From: an uncultured Collinsella sp.
GTDB taxonomy: Bacteria; Actinomycetota; Coriobacteriia; Coriobacteriales; Coriobacteriaceae
Assembly: GCA_900538305.1 (NCBI GenBank)
Contig: UPXY01000002.1
Location: 1-64,000 of the forward strand
DNA length: 64,000 nucleotides
Reading direction: 5' to 3'
Numbering within the stretch: the stretch's first letter is position 1; every line of letters starts with the position of its first letter. Positions 21,627 through 29,865 of this stretch are shown here, piece by piece. A program made the translations under genes and the position numbers. The notes below the pieces were generated by a model. It did no database searches. It was not told where the DNA came from and saw nothing but the letters and a program-made list of their open reading frames with translations.

Positions 21627-24584
21627 TCACGACCCCTGGGCCGCAAGCGCCGCCGCCAGCACCGTTCCGGCGACCGCTGCCGCCGAGGTGCCGTCACTCG
21701 AATAATCCTCGATCACCACCGAGATGGCGACCGTCGGGGTGTCGTAGGGGGCAAAGCCCACGAATGTGGAGTTCACCTGGGATGAGGTGGCCTCGGCCGT
21801 GCCCGTCTTGCCAGCGACCTGCACGCCGGAGACCTGCGTCGCGCTGCCGGTGCCGTCCTCGACGACGCCGAGCATCGCCTCGGCAACCTGTGACGCGGTA
21901 TCGGCGCTGACCGCCTGGCCGAGCGAGCGCGCCTGCGTGGTGTTGACAACGGTGCCGTCGGGTGCGAGCACCTGCGAGACCACGTAGGGGTTCATGACGA
22001 TACCATCGTTGGCGATCGCGGCAGCCATCACGGCGTTCTGCATGCAGGTGGTCTGCGGGCCGGGGGTATGACCCTGGCCGACGGGCTGACCAGCGCCCGC
22101 CCACGCGGTCTCCCACTCCGTCATCTCGGCGGGATCGGGCATGACGGAGGCGGTGGTGGAGAAGTCCTGGCCGAGCGATTGCCCGTAGCCGAACGCGCGT
22201 GCATATTGCACGAGGTTATCGGCTCCCATCTCGGTCGCAACCTGGCCGAACGCGGTGTTCGCGGAAACCTCAAACGCGCGGTTGAGGTTGATGGTGCCCC
22301 AGTCCGTGTGGCCGATGTTCGTGACGTTTGCGTTGCCGATCTCGAGCTCGCCGGGCGAATCGTACTCGGTATCGAGCGTGGCCGAGCCGCTTTCGAGCGC
22401 TGCGGCGAGCGTGATCACCTTGAACGTGGAGCCGGGGGTGTAGAGCGCCTGGGTCGCGCGGTTGTACTCGCCGGTCCCCTCGCTGCCGGATTCGCGTACG
22501 GAGTCGATGTCGGTGTTGTCATAGCTCGGCGAGCTTGCCATGGCGAGTACGGCGCCGGTGCGCGGGTCGAGCACCACGATGGCGCCGGTGCGCCCTTGAA
22601 GCGCCCGCTCTGCTGCCGACTGGATACGCGAGTCGATGGTGAGCACCACCGAGTTACCCGGCTGTGCGACGCCGGCGAGCGAGAGCACGGCATTCTCCCA
22701 GCTCGAATAGTCCTTCGAGCCGGTAAGCGTGTCGTTCATGGTGCTCTCGACGCCCGAGCTGCCGAAGCGCGTGGAGTAGTAGCCCACCGTGTGCGCGGCC
22801 ATGTTGCCGTTGGGATAGGAGCGCACGTAGGTGCCGTCGTCCTGGCGCACGGACTCGGCGAGCGTGAGCCCGTCCGAGGTGATGATCGACCCGCGCTGGA
22901 TGTACGCCTGGCGCATGATCGTGTGGTTGTTGGACGGCATGCTCTGGTATTCGTCGGCCTTGATGACCTGAATATAGGTGAGATTGCCGATGAGCACCGC
23001 AAAGAGTGCGGTGAAGAGGAACACCGTGCGGGTGAGGCGCTTGGCGAGGGCGACGCGGCCGAGTACGCCGGATTCGGGCGTATCGAGCAGACGCCTCCGC
23101 AGTCGCGAACCCGGGTGCGCATGTGAGCCGCCGAGGCTGCCCGAGGTGGAAGTGCCGGCGAATCTGCTGCCGGTAGAGCGTCCGCCGGTGTTGCCGTTGG
23201 CGCTGCGCGACCCGGTGAAGAAACGTGTGCCCACGCTGCTGAGCTTGCCTTCGGCCACAGCCGCTGCGTTGGCGGAGCCAGCCGGGATGGCCGCCATGAT
23301 GCCCGTGCCGGTGAGTTCCGTCTCGCGCCCGGTGGCCTCGTCGCCCGCGCGCATGAGCAAACCGACGATGATGAAGCTCGCCAGAAGCGACGAGCCGCCC
23401 TGGCTCATGAAGGGCAGCGTTACGCCGGTGAGCGGGATAAGCTTGGTCACGCCGCCGACGATGAGGAATGCCTGGAACGAGATGGCGGCAGTGAGGCCGG
23501 TGGCCGAGAACGCCGCAAGGTCGCTCTTGGCGCGCGCCGCGGTGGTGAGGCCGCGTACCGCGAAGAGCATGAAGAGCAAGATCACGCCCGTGGCACCTAG
23601 AAGCCCCATTTCCTCGCCGATGGCCGAGAAGATGAAGTCCGAGGCTACGACGGGGATGTAGTCGGGCATGCCGCGGCCGATTCCCGTGCCCACGAGGCCG
23701 CCATCGGCGAGCGAGTAGAGCGACTGCACGAGCTGGTAGCCGCCGCCCTGGGCGTCGGCGAAGGGGTCGAGCCAAATGGCGAAACGCGTGCGCACGTGCC
23801 CCATGAGCTGGTACATGCCAAAACCGCCCACGAACAGGAGCACGATCCCGATGACGACGTAGGAGATGCGCCCCGTGGCAACGTAGAGCATGATGAGGAA
23901 GAGCGTGTAGAACAAAAGCGCCGATCCCAGGTCGCGCTCGAAGGCCACCACGGCCAGGCACACGCCCCACACCGCGAAAAGCGGTGCGAGCAGGCGCAGG
24001 CGCGGCACCTTGAAACCCAGGATGTTGTGGTTGGCGATAGAGAGCAGCTCGCGGTTCTCCGAGAGGTAGCCTGCGAGGAAGAGCACGATGGCGACCTTGG
24101 CGAACTCACCGGGTTGGATGGTGAAGGAACCGATCTCGATCCAGAGCTTGGAGCCGTAGCGGTCCGTGCCGATGAAGATGGGCAGCAGCAGCAGCACGAT
24201 GCCCGCGATGCCGAGCGTGTACTTGTAGCGCTTCACCACGTCGAGGTTCTTCACGAGGGCGAGCGTGCCGATCATGAGCGCGATGCCTACGAAGAGGTAG
24301 ATGACTTGGTTTATGGCCGATGACGGTGCGAGGCGGGTGACGAACGTGATGCCCACGCCCGAGAGCACGAAGACGATGGGTAGGATCGCCGGATCTGCGC
24401 CGGGAGCGAAAAAGCGCACACCGATATGCGCCGCGGCGAACGCGGCGAAGAGGCCGAGCGGCACGGCGAGCGTGCCAAACGAGAGCGCGGCACCTGTAGT
24501 GACCACGTAGAGCGCATAGAGCAAGATGACGGGGAAGGCCGAGCCTATGAGCAACATGAGCTCGGTGTTGCGGCGGCTACCCAT
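21627..24584 (-). CDS. FtsW/RodA glycosyltransferase fused to class B penicillin-binding protein
   Basis: A 985-residue bifunctional peptidoglycan synthase. Residues about 1-430 are a SEDS polymerase with about ten membrane helices and the motifs FERDLGSALLFY, GTGIGRGMPDYIP, SAIGEEMGLLG and PFMSQGGSSLL. A Ser/Gly/Arg-rich linker (about 430-510) leads to a further membrane helix and a transpeptidase. That domain has PGSTFKV (active Ser in SxxK, near 718), SANTAF (SxN, near 774) and AGKTGTAE (KTG, near 925). In Mycobacterium these are two adjacent genes, rodA and pbpA; here they are one chain. The start overlaps the stop of the phosphatase gene (TGATG). Confidence 0.95.
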   Translation of the reverse strand: MGSRRNTELMLLIGSAFPVILLYALYVVTTGAALSFGTLAVPLGLFAAFAAAHIGVRFFAPGADPAILPIVFVLSGVGITFVTRLAPSSAINQVIYLFVGIALMIGTLALVKNLDVVKRYKYTLGIAGIVLLLLPIFIGTDRYGSKLWIEIGSFTIQPGEFAKVAIVLFLAGYLSENRELLSIANHNILGFKVPRLRLLAPLFAVWGVCLAVVAFERDLGSALLFYTLFLIMLYVATGRISYVVIGIVLLFVGGFGMYQLMGHVRTRFAIWLDPFADAQGGGYQLVQSLYSLADGGLVGTGIGRGMPDYIPVVASDFIFSAIGEEMGLLGATGVILLFMLFAVRGLTTAARAKSDLAAFSATGLTAAISFQAFLIVGGVTKLIPLTGVTLPFMSQGGSSLLASFIIVGLLMRAGDEATGRETELTGTGIMAAIPAGSANAAAVAEGKLSSVGTRFFTGSRSANGNTGGRSTGSRFAGTSTSGSLGGSHAHPGSRLRRRLLDTPESGVLGRVALAKRLTRTVFLFTALFAVLIGNLTYIQVIKADEYQSMPSNNHTIMRQAYIQRGSIITSDGLTLAESVRQDDGTYVRSYPNGNMAAHTVGYYSTRFGSSGVESTMNDTLTGSKDYSSWENAVLSLAGVAQPGNSVVLTIDSRIQSAAERALQGRTGAIVVLDPRTGAVLAMASSPSYDNTDIDSVRESGSEGTGEYNRATQALYTPGSTFKVITLAAALESGSATLDTEYDSPGELEIGNANVTNIGHTDWGTINLNRAFEVSANTAFGQVATEMGADNLVQYARAFGYGQSLGQDFSTTASVMPDPAEMTEWETAWAGAGQPVGQGHTPGPQTTCMQNAVMAAAIANDGIVMNPYVVSQVLAPDGTVVNTTQARSLGQAVSADTASQVAEAMLGVVEDGTGSATQVSGVQVAGKTGTAEATSSQVNSTFVGFAPYDTPTVAISVVIEDYSSDGTSAAAVAGTVLAAALAAQGS

Positions 24585-25960
24585 CAGGCATCCCCTCCCT
24601 CGGCGTTCGGCGCGGCATCTTGTGCCTGCGGCTCATCGGTGTCGTTGGCCGTGTCGGCTGTGCTGCCTTCGATGGCGGCGGCGTTTTCCTCCGCGCGGGT
24701 ACGGTCTGCGGCGATTTGCTCGCGGTAACTCGAGAGCGTGGCACGTGCCTCGTCCATGCTGCTCTGGCCGATGCCCTCTTGCAGGCGGTTCTGCGTATCT
24801 GCGGGAAGATCCCCGATCGAGATCGCCGTCTCGTCGTACAGGCGGTAGAGGTCGATGCCCAGGAAGGATTCGGGGATGCCGGTGTAGATGGCCACGCGGC
24901 CATCGTATACGCCCAGGAACAGCGAGTTCATGATGATGAAGGCGCCGATGCAGCATGCCGCGGCGAGCGCGACGACGATGCCCGCGAGTCCGATGAGGAG
25001 GTTCCTGCGGCGCCGGCGCACGAGATCGCGCATGCGCCCGTCGTCGACCACGTCCACGACCACGACGGTCACGTTGTCGCCGCCGCCCGCGGCGAGTGCG
25101 GCGTCGACGAGGTTGTCGGTGCACAGCTGTGCAGTGGGGGATTGCGTGGCGACCGCTTCGATCTCGGCGTCCGGAATCATGCTCGAGAGGCCGTCCGAGC
25201 ACAAGATGAGCCGGTCGCCCTCCTCGATGTTGAGCTGGAAGTGGTCCGCGTACATGGCAGGATCGGAGCCGAGCGCGCGGGTGATGACGGAACGGTTGGG
25301 GTGGATGCGCGCTTCGTCTGCCGTGATCTCGCCGGCATCGACGAGCTCCTCAACATAGGAATGGTCATGCGTGACGCGGATGAGCGTGCCCTCGTGCAGC
25401 AGGTAGGCGCGCGAGTCGCCCACATGCGCGATGGCGAGCGATGTGCCCTCGATGTAGGCGACCGTCGCCGTGCAGCCCATACCGGGCTTGCCGAGGCCGT
25501 TGTCCGCGGCTTCGATGACAGCTGCGTTCGCCGCTTCGACGGCGGCGGCAAGGCGTGCGGGGTCTGCTTCCTGCGGCGCGAGCTTCGCGATGGTCTCCAC
25601 CGCGATGGATGAGGCCACCTCGCCTGCGGCATGGCCACCCATGCCGTCGCATACGCAGAAGAGAGGCGACTGCACGAGGTAGGAATCTTCGTTGTGCGTA
25701 CGAACGCAGCCCACGTCGGAGCGGGCACCCCACATGAGCGACGTGCTCGTGCCGGCGTCGTAGGTCGACTCGGTGTCGATGCGCTCGGGGGTGATCGCGG
25801 GGAAGCTCTGCGTCGAGCCGGGGTCGGAGAGCTTCTGCTCCACCGCGGTGACGTCGATTTCCGCCGTGGTGTCGGGGCGCGCGACAGCGCCCGGCGCCGC
25901 CGGGGCGTCGTGCGGAATGGGATCTGGTCCCGTGGCGAAGATGTGCTCTTCAGACGTCAT
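24584..25960 (-). CDS. PP2C-family Ser/Thr phosphatase (PstP/Stp1-like)
   Basis: Reverses phosphorylation by the operon's kinases. In 458 residues the PP2C core lies at about 75-320, with SDVGCVRTHNEDSYLV, CDGMGGHAAGE (metal-binding Asp), HVGDSRAYL, TRALGSD, CSDGLSSMI and GGGDNVTVVVVD. One membrane helix (LLIGLAGIVVALAAACCIGA) and an extracytoplasmic region follow. The N-terminal 75 residues are a low-complexity extension. The start overlaps the FhaB stop by 4 nt and the stop overlaps the FtsW-PBP start, so translation is coupled. Confidence 0.95.
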   Translation of the reverse strand: MTSEEHIFATGPDPIPHDAPAAPGAVARPDTTAEIDVTAVEQKLSDPGSTQSFPAITPERIDTESTYDAGTSTSLMWGARSDVGCVRTHNEDSYLVQSPLFCVCDGMGGHAAGEVASSIAVETIAKLAPQEADPARLAAAVEAANAAVIEAADNGLGKPGMGCTATVAYIEGTSLAIAHVGDSRAYLLHEGTLIRVTHDHSYVEELVDAGEITADEARIHPNRSVITRALGSDPAMYADHFQLNIEEGDRLILCSDGLSSMIPDAEIEAVATQSPTAQLCTDNLVDAALAAGGGDNVTVVVVDVVDDGRMRDLVRRRRRNLLIGLAGIVVALAAACCIGAFIIMNSLFLGVYDGRVAIYTGIPESFLGIDLYRLYDETAISIGDLPADTQNRLQEGIGQSSMDEARATLSSYREQIAADRTRAEENAAAIEGSTADTANDTDEPQAQDAAPNAEGGDA

Positions 25961-26370
25961 CGACGGTTCACTTTCATCACGACATCACCGATCTGCACCT
26001 CGTCGCCCTCGCGCAGCGTCGCGGGTTCCAGGAGCTGGCGGCCGTTCACGAGCGTGCCGTTGAGGGAGTTGAGGTCTTCGATGACGAGCGCAGGTCCCTG
26101 CAGCGAGAAGCGCGCGTGCGAGGCGGAGACGAACGGCTCATTGATGCAGATATCGGAGCTAGGCGAGCGGCCGACGATTACAGGACCCAGCATGTCCACG
26201 TGGATGCCGCGGATGCCGCGCGGGCCTTTGTCGACGTCGATCGTCCAGATGGCAGAATCTCGACGCTGCCCGCGCACGAGCCCCACACCGGTCTTCATGA
26301 CGGCGAAGAGGAAGATGTAGAGCAGGACGACGAGGACGATGCGTCCTATGAAGAGGATGACATCGATCAT
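25957..26370 (-). CDS. fhaB: FHA-domain membrane protein (FhaB/FipA-like)
   Basis: A 137-residue protein with one N-terminal membrane helix (IDVILFIGRIVLVVLLYIFLF) and a C-terminal phosphothreonine-binding FHA domain: VIVGRSPSSDICI, SHARF and LNSLNGTLVNG. It recruits phosphorylated partners to the division or elongation site. It starts 3 nt after the fhaA stop, with AGGAG inside the end of fhaA. Confidence 0.92.
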   Translation of the reverse strand: MIDVILFIGRIVLVVLLYIFLFAVMKTGVGLVRGQRRDSAIWTIDVDKGPRGIRGIHVDMLGPVIVGRSPSSDICINEPFVSASHARFSLQGPALVIEDLNSLNGTLVNGRQLLEPATLREGDEVQIGDVVMKVNRR

Positions 26371-26373
26371 TGC

Positions 26374-27486
26374 CTAGCTCCTGAACTCGAACGTGCTGAG
26401 GCCGAAGGTGATGACGTCGCCGTTGCGCAGCGGGCAGCGGGTGATGCGGCGGTTGTTCACGAGCGTGCCGTTCGTGGAGTTGAGATCCTCGATAGACCAC
26501 TCCGTGCCGGCGAGCGTGACCTGCGCGTGCCGGCGGGACACATTGGGGTCGCGCAGCACGATGCTCGCGGCGGCGCGCTCGCGACCGATGATGCAGGTGG
26601 GCGCCGTGATCTGGCGCGCTTCGCCGGTGACGACGTCGATGAGCTGGGCTGTGACCGTCTGGGGGGCGGGGACGTTCTGCCTCGCCGCGCCTGCGACGCC
26701 TCCGGTCGCGGCGGCGCCGCCCATGCCGGCGAGCGCCTCGCGCGTGACCGTTCGGGGCACGGGGATGGGCGTATCCGGCAGGCTGGACGCATTCGGGATG
26801 GGGGAAGGGGAGCTGGCCGCTGCGCCTCGGACACCTGCTACGGCAGCTGCCCCCGCAGCGCCTGCGACGGCGCCGGCCGCCATGCCCGCAGCCATGCCGT
26901 TCGCAGCGCTCACGCCCGGCGCGGCGGTAAAGCCGCGGTTGGACGCGAGTTGCGGCGTCTGCATGGGACGCTGTTGGCGAGCGGGGTCTTCGGCAGCTGC
27001 CGCCTGGGGTTGGGAGACTTGCTGACGGGGTATGGGTGCCTGCTGGCTGCGACCGGCAGCGGCGGACGGGAAGTTCTGCGCAAGACTCTGCTGATAGGCA
27101 CGCTCTTCCTCATAGAGGCGCCCCAAGGTCGCCGCGTCGACGTTCTCGGCGAAGACGGAGAACTTGCCGGGCTTGAGCTCGGGGTCGATCATGAAACGCA
27201 CGAGCGGCTCACCCACGAAGGCATAGTGCTTCTTCTCTGCTTGAGCCTTCACGAGGTCGCTCACCTCGCGTGCGAGCTGCGGGTAGTAGGGAGCCATGAA
27301 CGCGTCGTCGTCGGCGGAAATGAGGATCGTGTAGAGCGCGGGCGCGGTGTTCGCGCCGTTCACCACAAGCGTCTGATCTTCCATCTCGTGCGCAGCTTGC
27401 TTGGCAAGCTTCTTGAACGAGAACGGTGCGCGCGCGGCGCCGAAGATCGTGGAGACGCGGTCCTCGAATATGTTCAGGAAGTTCAC
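26374..27486 (-). CDS. fhaA: DUF3662/FHA protein (FhaA-like)
   Basis: A 370-residue cytoplasmic adaptor. The N-terminal 125 residues (starting MNFLNIFEDRVSTIFGAARA) match the DUF3662 domain of FhaA. A long Ala/Gly/Gln/Pro linker follows, and the C-terminal FHA domain has CIIGRERAAASIVL, SRRHAQV and LNSTNGTLVNN. In mycobacteria FhaA binds phosphorylated MviN and PknB. It starts at GTG 27486, overlapping the kinase stop (GTGA). Confidence 0.93.
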   Translation of the reverse strand: MNFLNIFEDRVSTIFGAARAPFSFKKLAKQAAHEMEDQTLVVNGANTAPALYTILISADDDAFMAPYYPQLAREVSDLVKAQAEKKHYAFVGEPLVRFMIDPELKPGKFSVFAENVDAATLGRLYEEERAYQQSLAQNFPSAAAGRSQQAPIPRQQVSQPQAAAAEDPARQQRPMQTPQLASNRGFTAAPGVSAANGMAAGMAAGAVAGAAGAAAVAGVRGAAASSPSPIPNASSLPDTPIPVPRTVTREALAGMGGAAATGGVAGAARQNVPAPQTVTAQLIDVVTGEARQITAPTCIIGRERAAASIVLRDPNVSRRHAQVTLAGTEWSIEDLNSTNGTLVNNRRITRCPLRNGDVITFGLSTFEFRS

Positions 27487-29375
27487 GGTCGATCACCTTC
27501 TGGCATATCTCTACGGTATCCCAATGTATAGACGCATATAAACATAATTATAGAGGATAGGGCACCCGAGCCGAGAGCTATGGCCATGCTATAGGTATCC
27601 ATGAGCGGATTTTCCATAGGGTTTGCAAGCCAGAGCAGCAAAACAACCATAATTCCGGGCAGGACGCCGCCTGCTATGAGCATGGCGTTTCCCCGCGATG
27701 ATTGCATGTTGCGTTCGTGGCGTGCGAGCGCGAGCGCGGCGAGTGCGGCGGCGAGCGCGATGACCACGGTTCCCGCGAGCGTCTCGGGGTTGGCGAGCGC
27801 GCGCAGGGCCGCGGTACCGCTGAGCACGCCGCCCGCGCGCGTGGCGCAGATGAGGAGCTGCGCGAAGGGTATGCCCAGGGCGCAGGCTGCCGCCGCAGGG
27901 ACGGGCGGGAGGAAGTAGCCGGCGAGTGCCGCTGCCACGCCGGCGAGCACAAGCGGGTCTCCTGCTGCGGTGCCAAGTGCCAGGCAGGTGGAGAGCACGG
28001 TCGAGGCGGGCGCGTAGGTGCGGCCCCACACGTACCACCAACCGATGAAGAGCGCGCTCACGGGGATAACCACGGGAAGCGCTGCGATGAGGTCCGTCGC
28101 GTTCAAAACCATGGTGATGAAGCCCGCCGCGATGAGTGCCGAACCGATTTGCGGAGCAATGCCGCCGGCGATTCCCATGGCCACGGCGGCCGCGGCAATC
28201 GCGCCCGGTTCGAGCCTCATGGCCGCAAGGATCGAGGCGGTGCTCGCGGCGACCGAAAGGCCGCTCACCACACCCGAGACGGCGGCGCGGGCGCGGGGCG
28301 TCCTGCTACCGAGGTATCCTTCCGCGGGATCGAGCTCCCACACCCGGCGTTCGCGCACGCTTTCCGCATCTTCGGCATCTGCTGCTTCGTCCGAGGTGAG
28401 CTGTGCGATGATGCGCGCGAGGCTCTTTTTGCCCTCACGCGAGCTGCCAAGACCGGGTAGGAGCCAGTCGCCGAGCTCCTGTACGCTCGCCGGGCGCTGC
28501 GCCGGATCGGGGTCGAGGGCGGCGAGCAGCGCCTCCTCGGTGTTCTGGGGGATGTCCGCCAGGAGGCTCGAGGGGTAGATGACGCCTTTCTCGATGCGCT
28601 TGAGCGAATCTGCTGGGGTGCCCGCGCGGAACGGTGCCGTGGCACAGAGGGATTCATAGAGCACGGCGGCAAGCGAGAAGATGTCGCTTCGTTCGTCGAC
28701 GACCTCCCCGCGCAGCTGCTCGGGTGCCATATAGCCGATGGTGCCACCTCGCGCTCCGCCGAAGCCCGCGGCGCTCGTGAGCGTCGCCATACCGAAGTCT
28801 GTGAGCTTCACGTGCCCGTTGTGGTCGATGAGGACGTTGCCGGGCTTGATATCGAGGTGGAGCACGCCGTTTTCGTGCGCGAACGCGAGCGCCTGCACGA
28901 GCGCGTCGGCGATGGCGGCGCATTCGTCGTAGGTGAGAGAGCTGCCCTCTACAGTGGCGAGGAACTCTTCGAGCGACATGCCATCGATGTATTCCATAAC
29001 GAGGTAGGCATATTCGGCATCGTAGGAGAAGTCGATAACCGAGACGATGTTTGGATGTTGGAGCATGCTCGCGGTGCGTGCCTCGGCGAGCGCGGCGGCC
29101 CGCGTGCTCTCCGGCGTGACGCTCAAGGGAGAGGCGAGCGGGATGCGCTTGATGGCGACGCGGCGCTGCAGGCGGGTGTCCATGCAGACCTCGACGGATC
29201 CGAAGCCACCCGTGGCTCGCGTTTCGAGCGGGCGGTAGCGCTTGAGCAGCGTCGACGCCATGGCACCGGGGGCGGGTGGCGCGACGGGCATGTGCCGCGT
29301 GGCGGGCGCCGCGAGCCTTGCCGACGCGGGTGCGTTGGCGCGTGCGGGGGAATTGTGACGCGAGAACAGCGGCAT
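27483..29375 (-). CDS. Ser/Thr protein kinase with multi-pass membrane C-terminus
   Basis: First gene of the cell-wall operon, 630 residues. The N-terminal kinase domain (about 45-315) has G-loop ATGGFGSVEV, VAIKRI, LHLDIKPGN, DFGMA and APEQLRG. The usual HRD Arg is Leu, so activation-loop control of the RD type is absent, although the catalytic Asp, Lys and Asn remain. The C-terminal half (about 360-620) is a run of about eight hydrophobic helices with no PASTA repeats. Translation is coupled to fhaA. It may take the place of PknA, but its membrane domain is unlike PknA and I do not recognise it. Confidence 0.9.
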   Translation of the reverse strand: MPLFSRHNSPARANAPASARLAAPATRHMPVAPPAPGAMASTLLKRYRPLETRATGGFGSVEVCMDTRLQRRVAIKRIPLASPLSVTPESTRAAALAEARTASMLQHPNIVSVIDFSYDAEYAYLVMEYIDGMSLEEFLATVEGSSLTYDECAAIADALVQALAFAHENGVLHLDIKPGNVLIDHNGHVKLTDFGMATLTSAAGFGGARGGTIGYMAPEQLRGEVVDERSDIFSLAAVLYESLCATAPFRAGTPADSLKRIEKGVIYPSSLLADIPQNTEEALLAALDPDPAQRPASVQELGDWLLPGLGSSREGKKSLARIIAQLTSDEAADAEDAESVRERRVWELDPAEGYLGSRTPRARAAVSGVVSGLSVAASTASILAAMRLEPGAIAAAAVAMGIAGGIAPQIGSALIAAGFITMVLNATDLIAALPVVIPVSALFIGWWYVWGRTYAPASTVLSTCLALGTAAGDPLVLAGVAAALAGYFLPPVPAAAACALGIPFAQLLICATRAGGVLSGTAALRALANPETLAGTVVIALAAALAALALARHERNMQSSRGNAMLIAGGVLPGIMVVLLLWLANPMENPLMDTYSMAIALGSGALSSIIMFICVYTLGYRRDMPEGDRP

Positions 29376-29532
29376 GGTGATCCTTGGTGCGTTTGTGGTA
29401 CGTGTTCGTATGCTTTCTATCTATTCTAGCACGCGTTCTTACTATGTTCGGTTTGTTCGTCTTCGCATAGGTCCTTTTGTCTGTGCGAGAGGGTATCATG
29501 GGTACACGTGCGGATCGGCGGAAGGAGTGCCC

Positions 29533-29736
29533 ATGGCTTATGCAAGAGATGTCGAAAAACTTGCAGCGTATGATGCCTTTGCTGTCGATGTTCGCTCTGA
29601 ACTCGAGGACGTTACGACCCGCATGGCCGAGCTCAAAGGTGCCGGCCGTGTGAAGACGGCAACGTATCGCCAACTGTTCGCTACCCGCATCACGCTCAAG
29701 GATATCGACCGGCGCTTGAGCGAGCGCGGATTGTAG
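29533..29736 (+). CDS. small hypothetical protein, 67 residues
   Basis: I do not recognise it. AAGGAG precedes ATG 29533. The product is helical and charged (ARDVEKLAAYDAFAVDVRSE, then LEDVTTRMAEL) and ends LKDIDRRLSERGL. There is no membrane segment. It is divergent from the cell-wall operon, precedes a palindromic repeat, and lies 129 nt before dnaX. Confidence 0.68.
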   Translation: MAYARDVEKLAAYDAFAVDVRSELEDVTTRMAELKGAGRVKTATYRQLFATRITLKDIDRRLSERGL

Positions 29737-29739
29737 CAT

Positions 29740-29836
29740 GTAAAATTACCCCAGCGACTTTTTTACATCGCTCAGGATGAGGGCGTGAGCCGCGCGGATC
29801 ACTCAGCGATGTAAAAAAACCGCTGGGGAATTTTAC
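29740..29836. repeat. about 100-bp palindromic element, family C, copy 1
   Basis: Arms of about 32 nt (GTAAAATTACCCCAGCGACT at the left, continuing TTTTTACATCGCT; the complement at 29805-29836) are inverted around 32 nt. The copy at 54658-54765 shares the arms almost base for base. It starts 4 nt after the small gene's stop and probably ends its transcript, though the T6 tract lies inside the arm. Confidence 0.88.
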
Positions 29837-29865
29837 GTACGCCAGAGGGAGCAAGGAGAGGTTCG

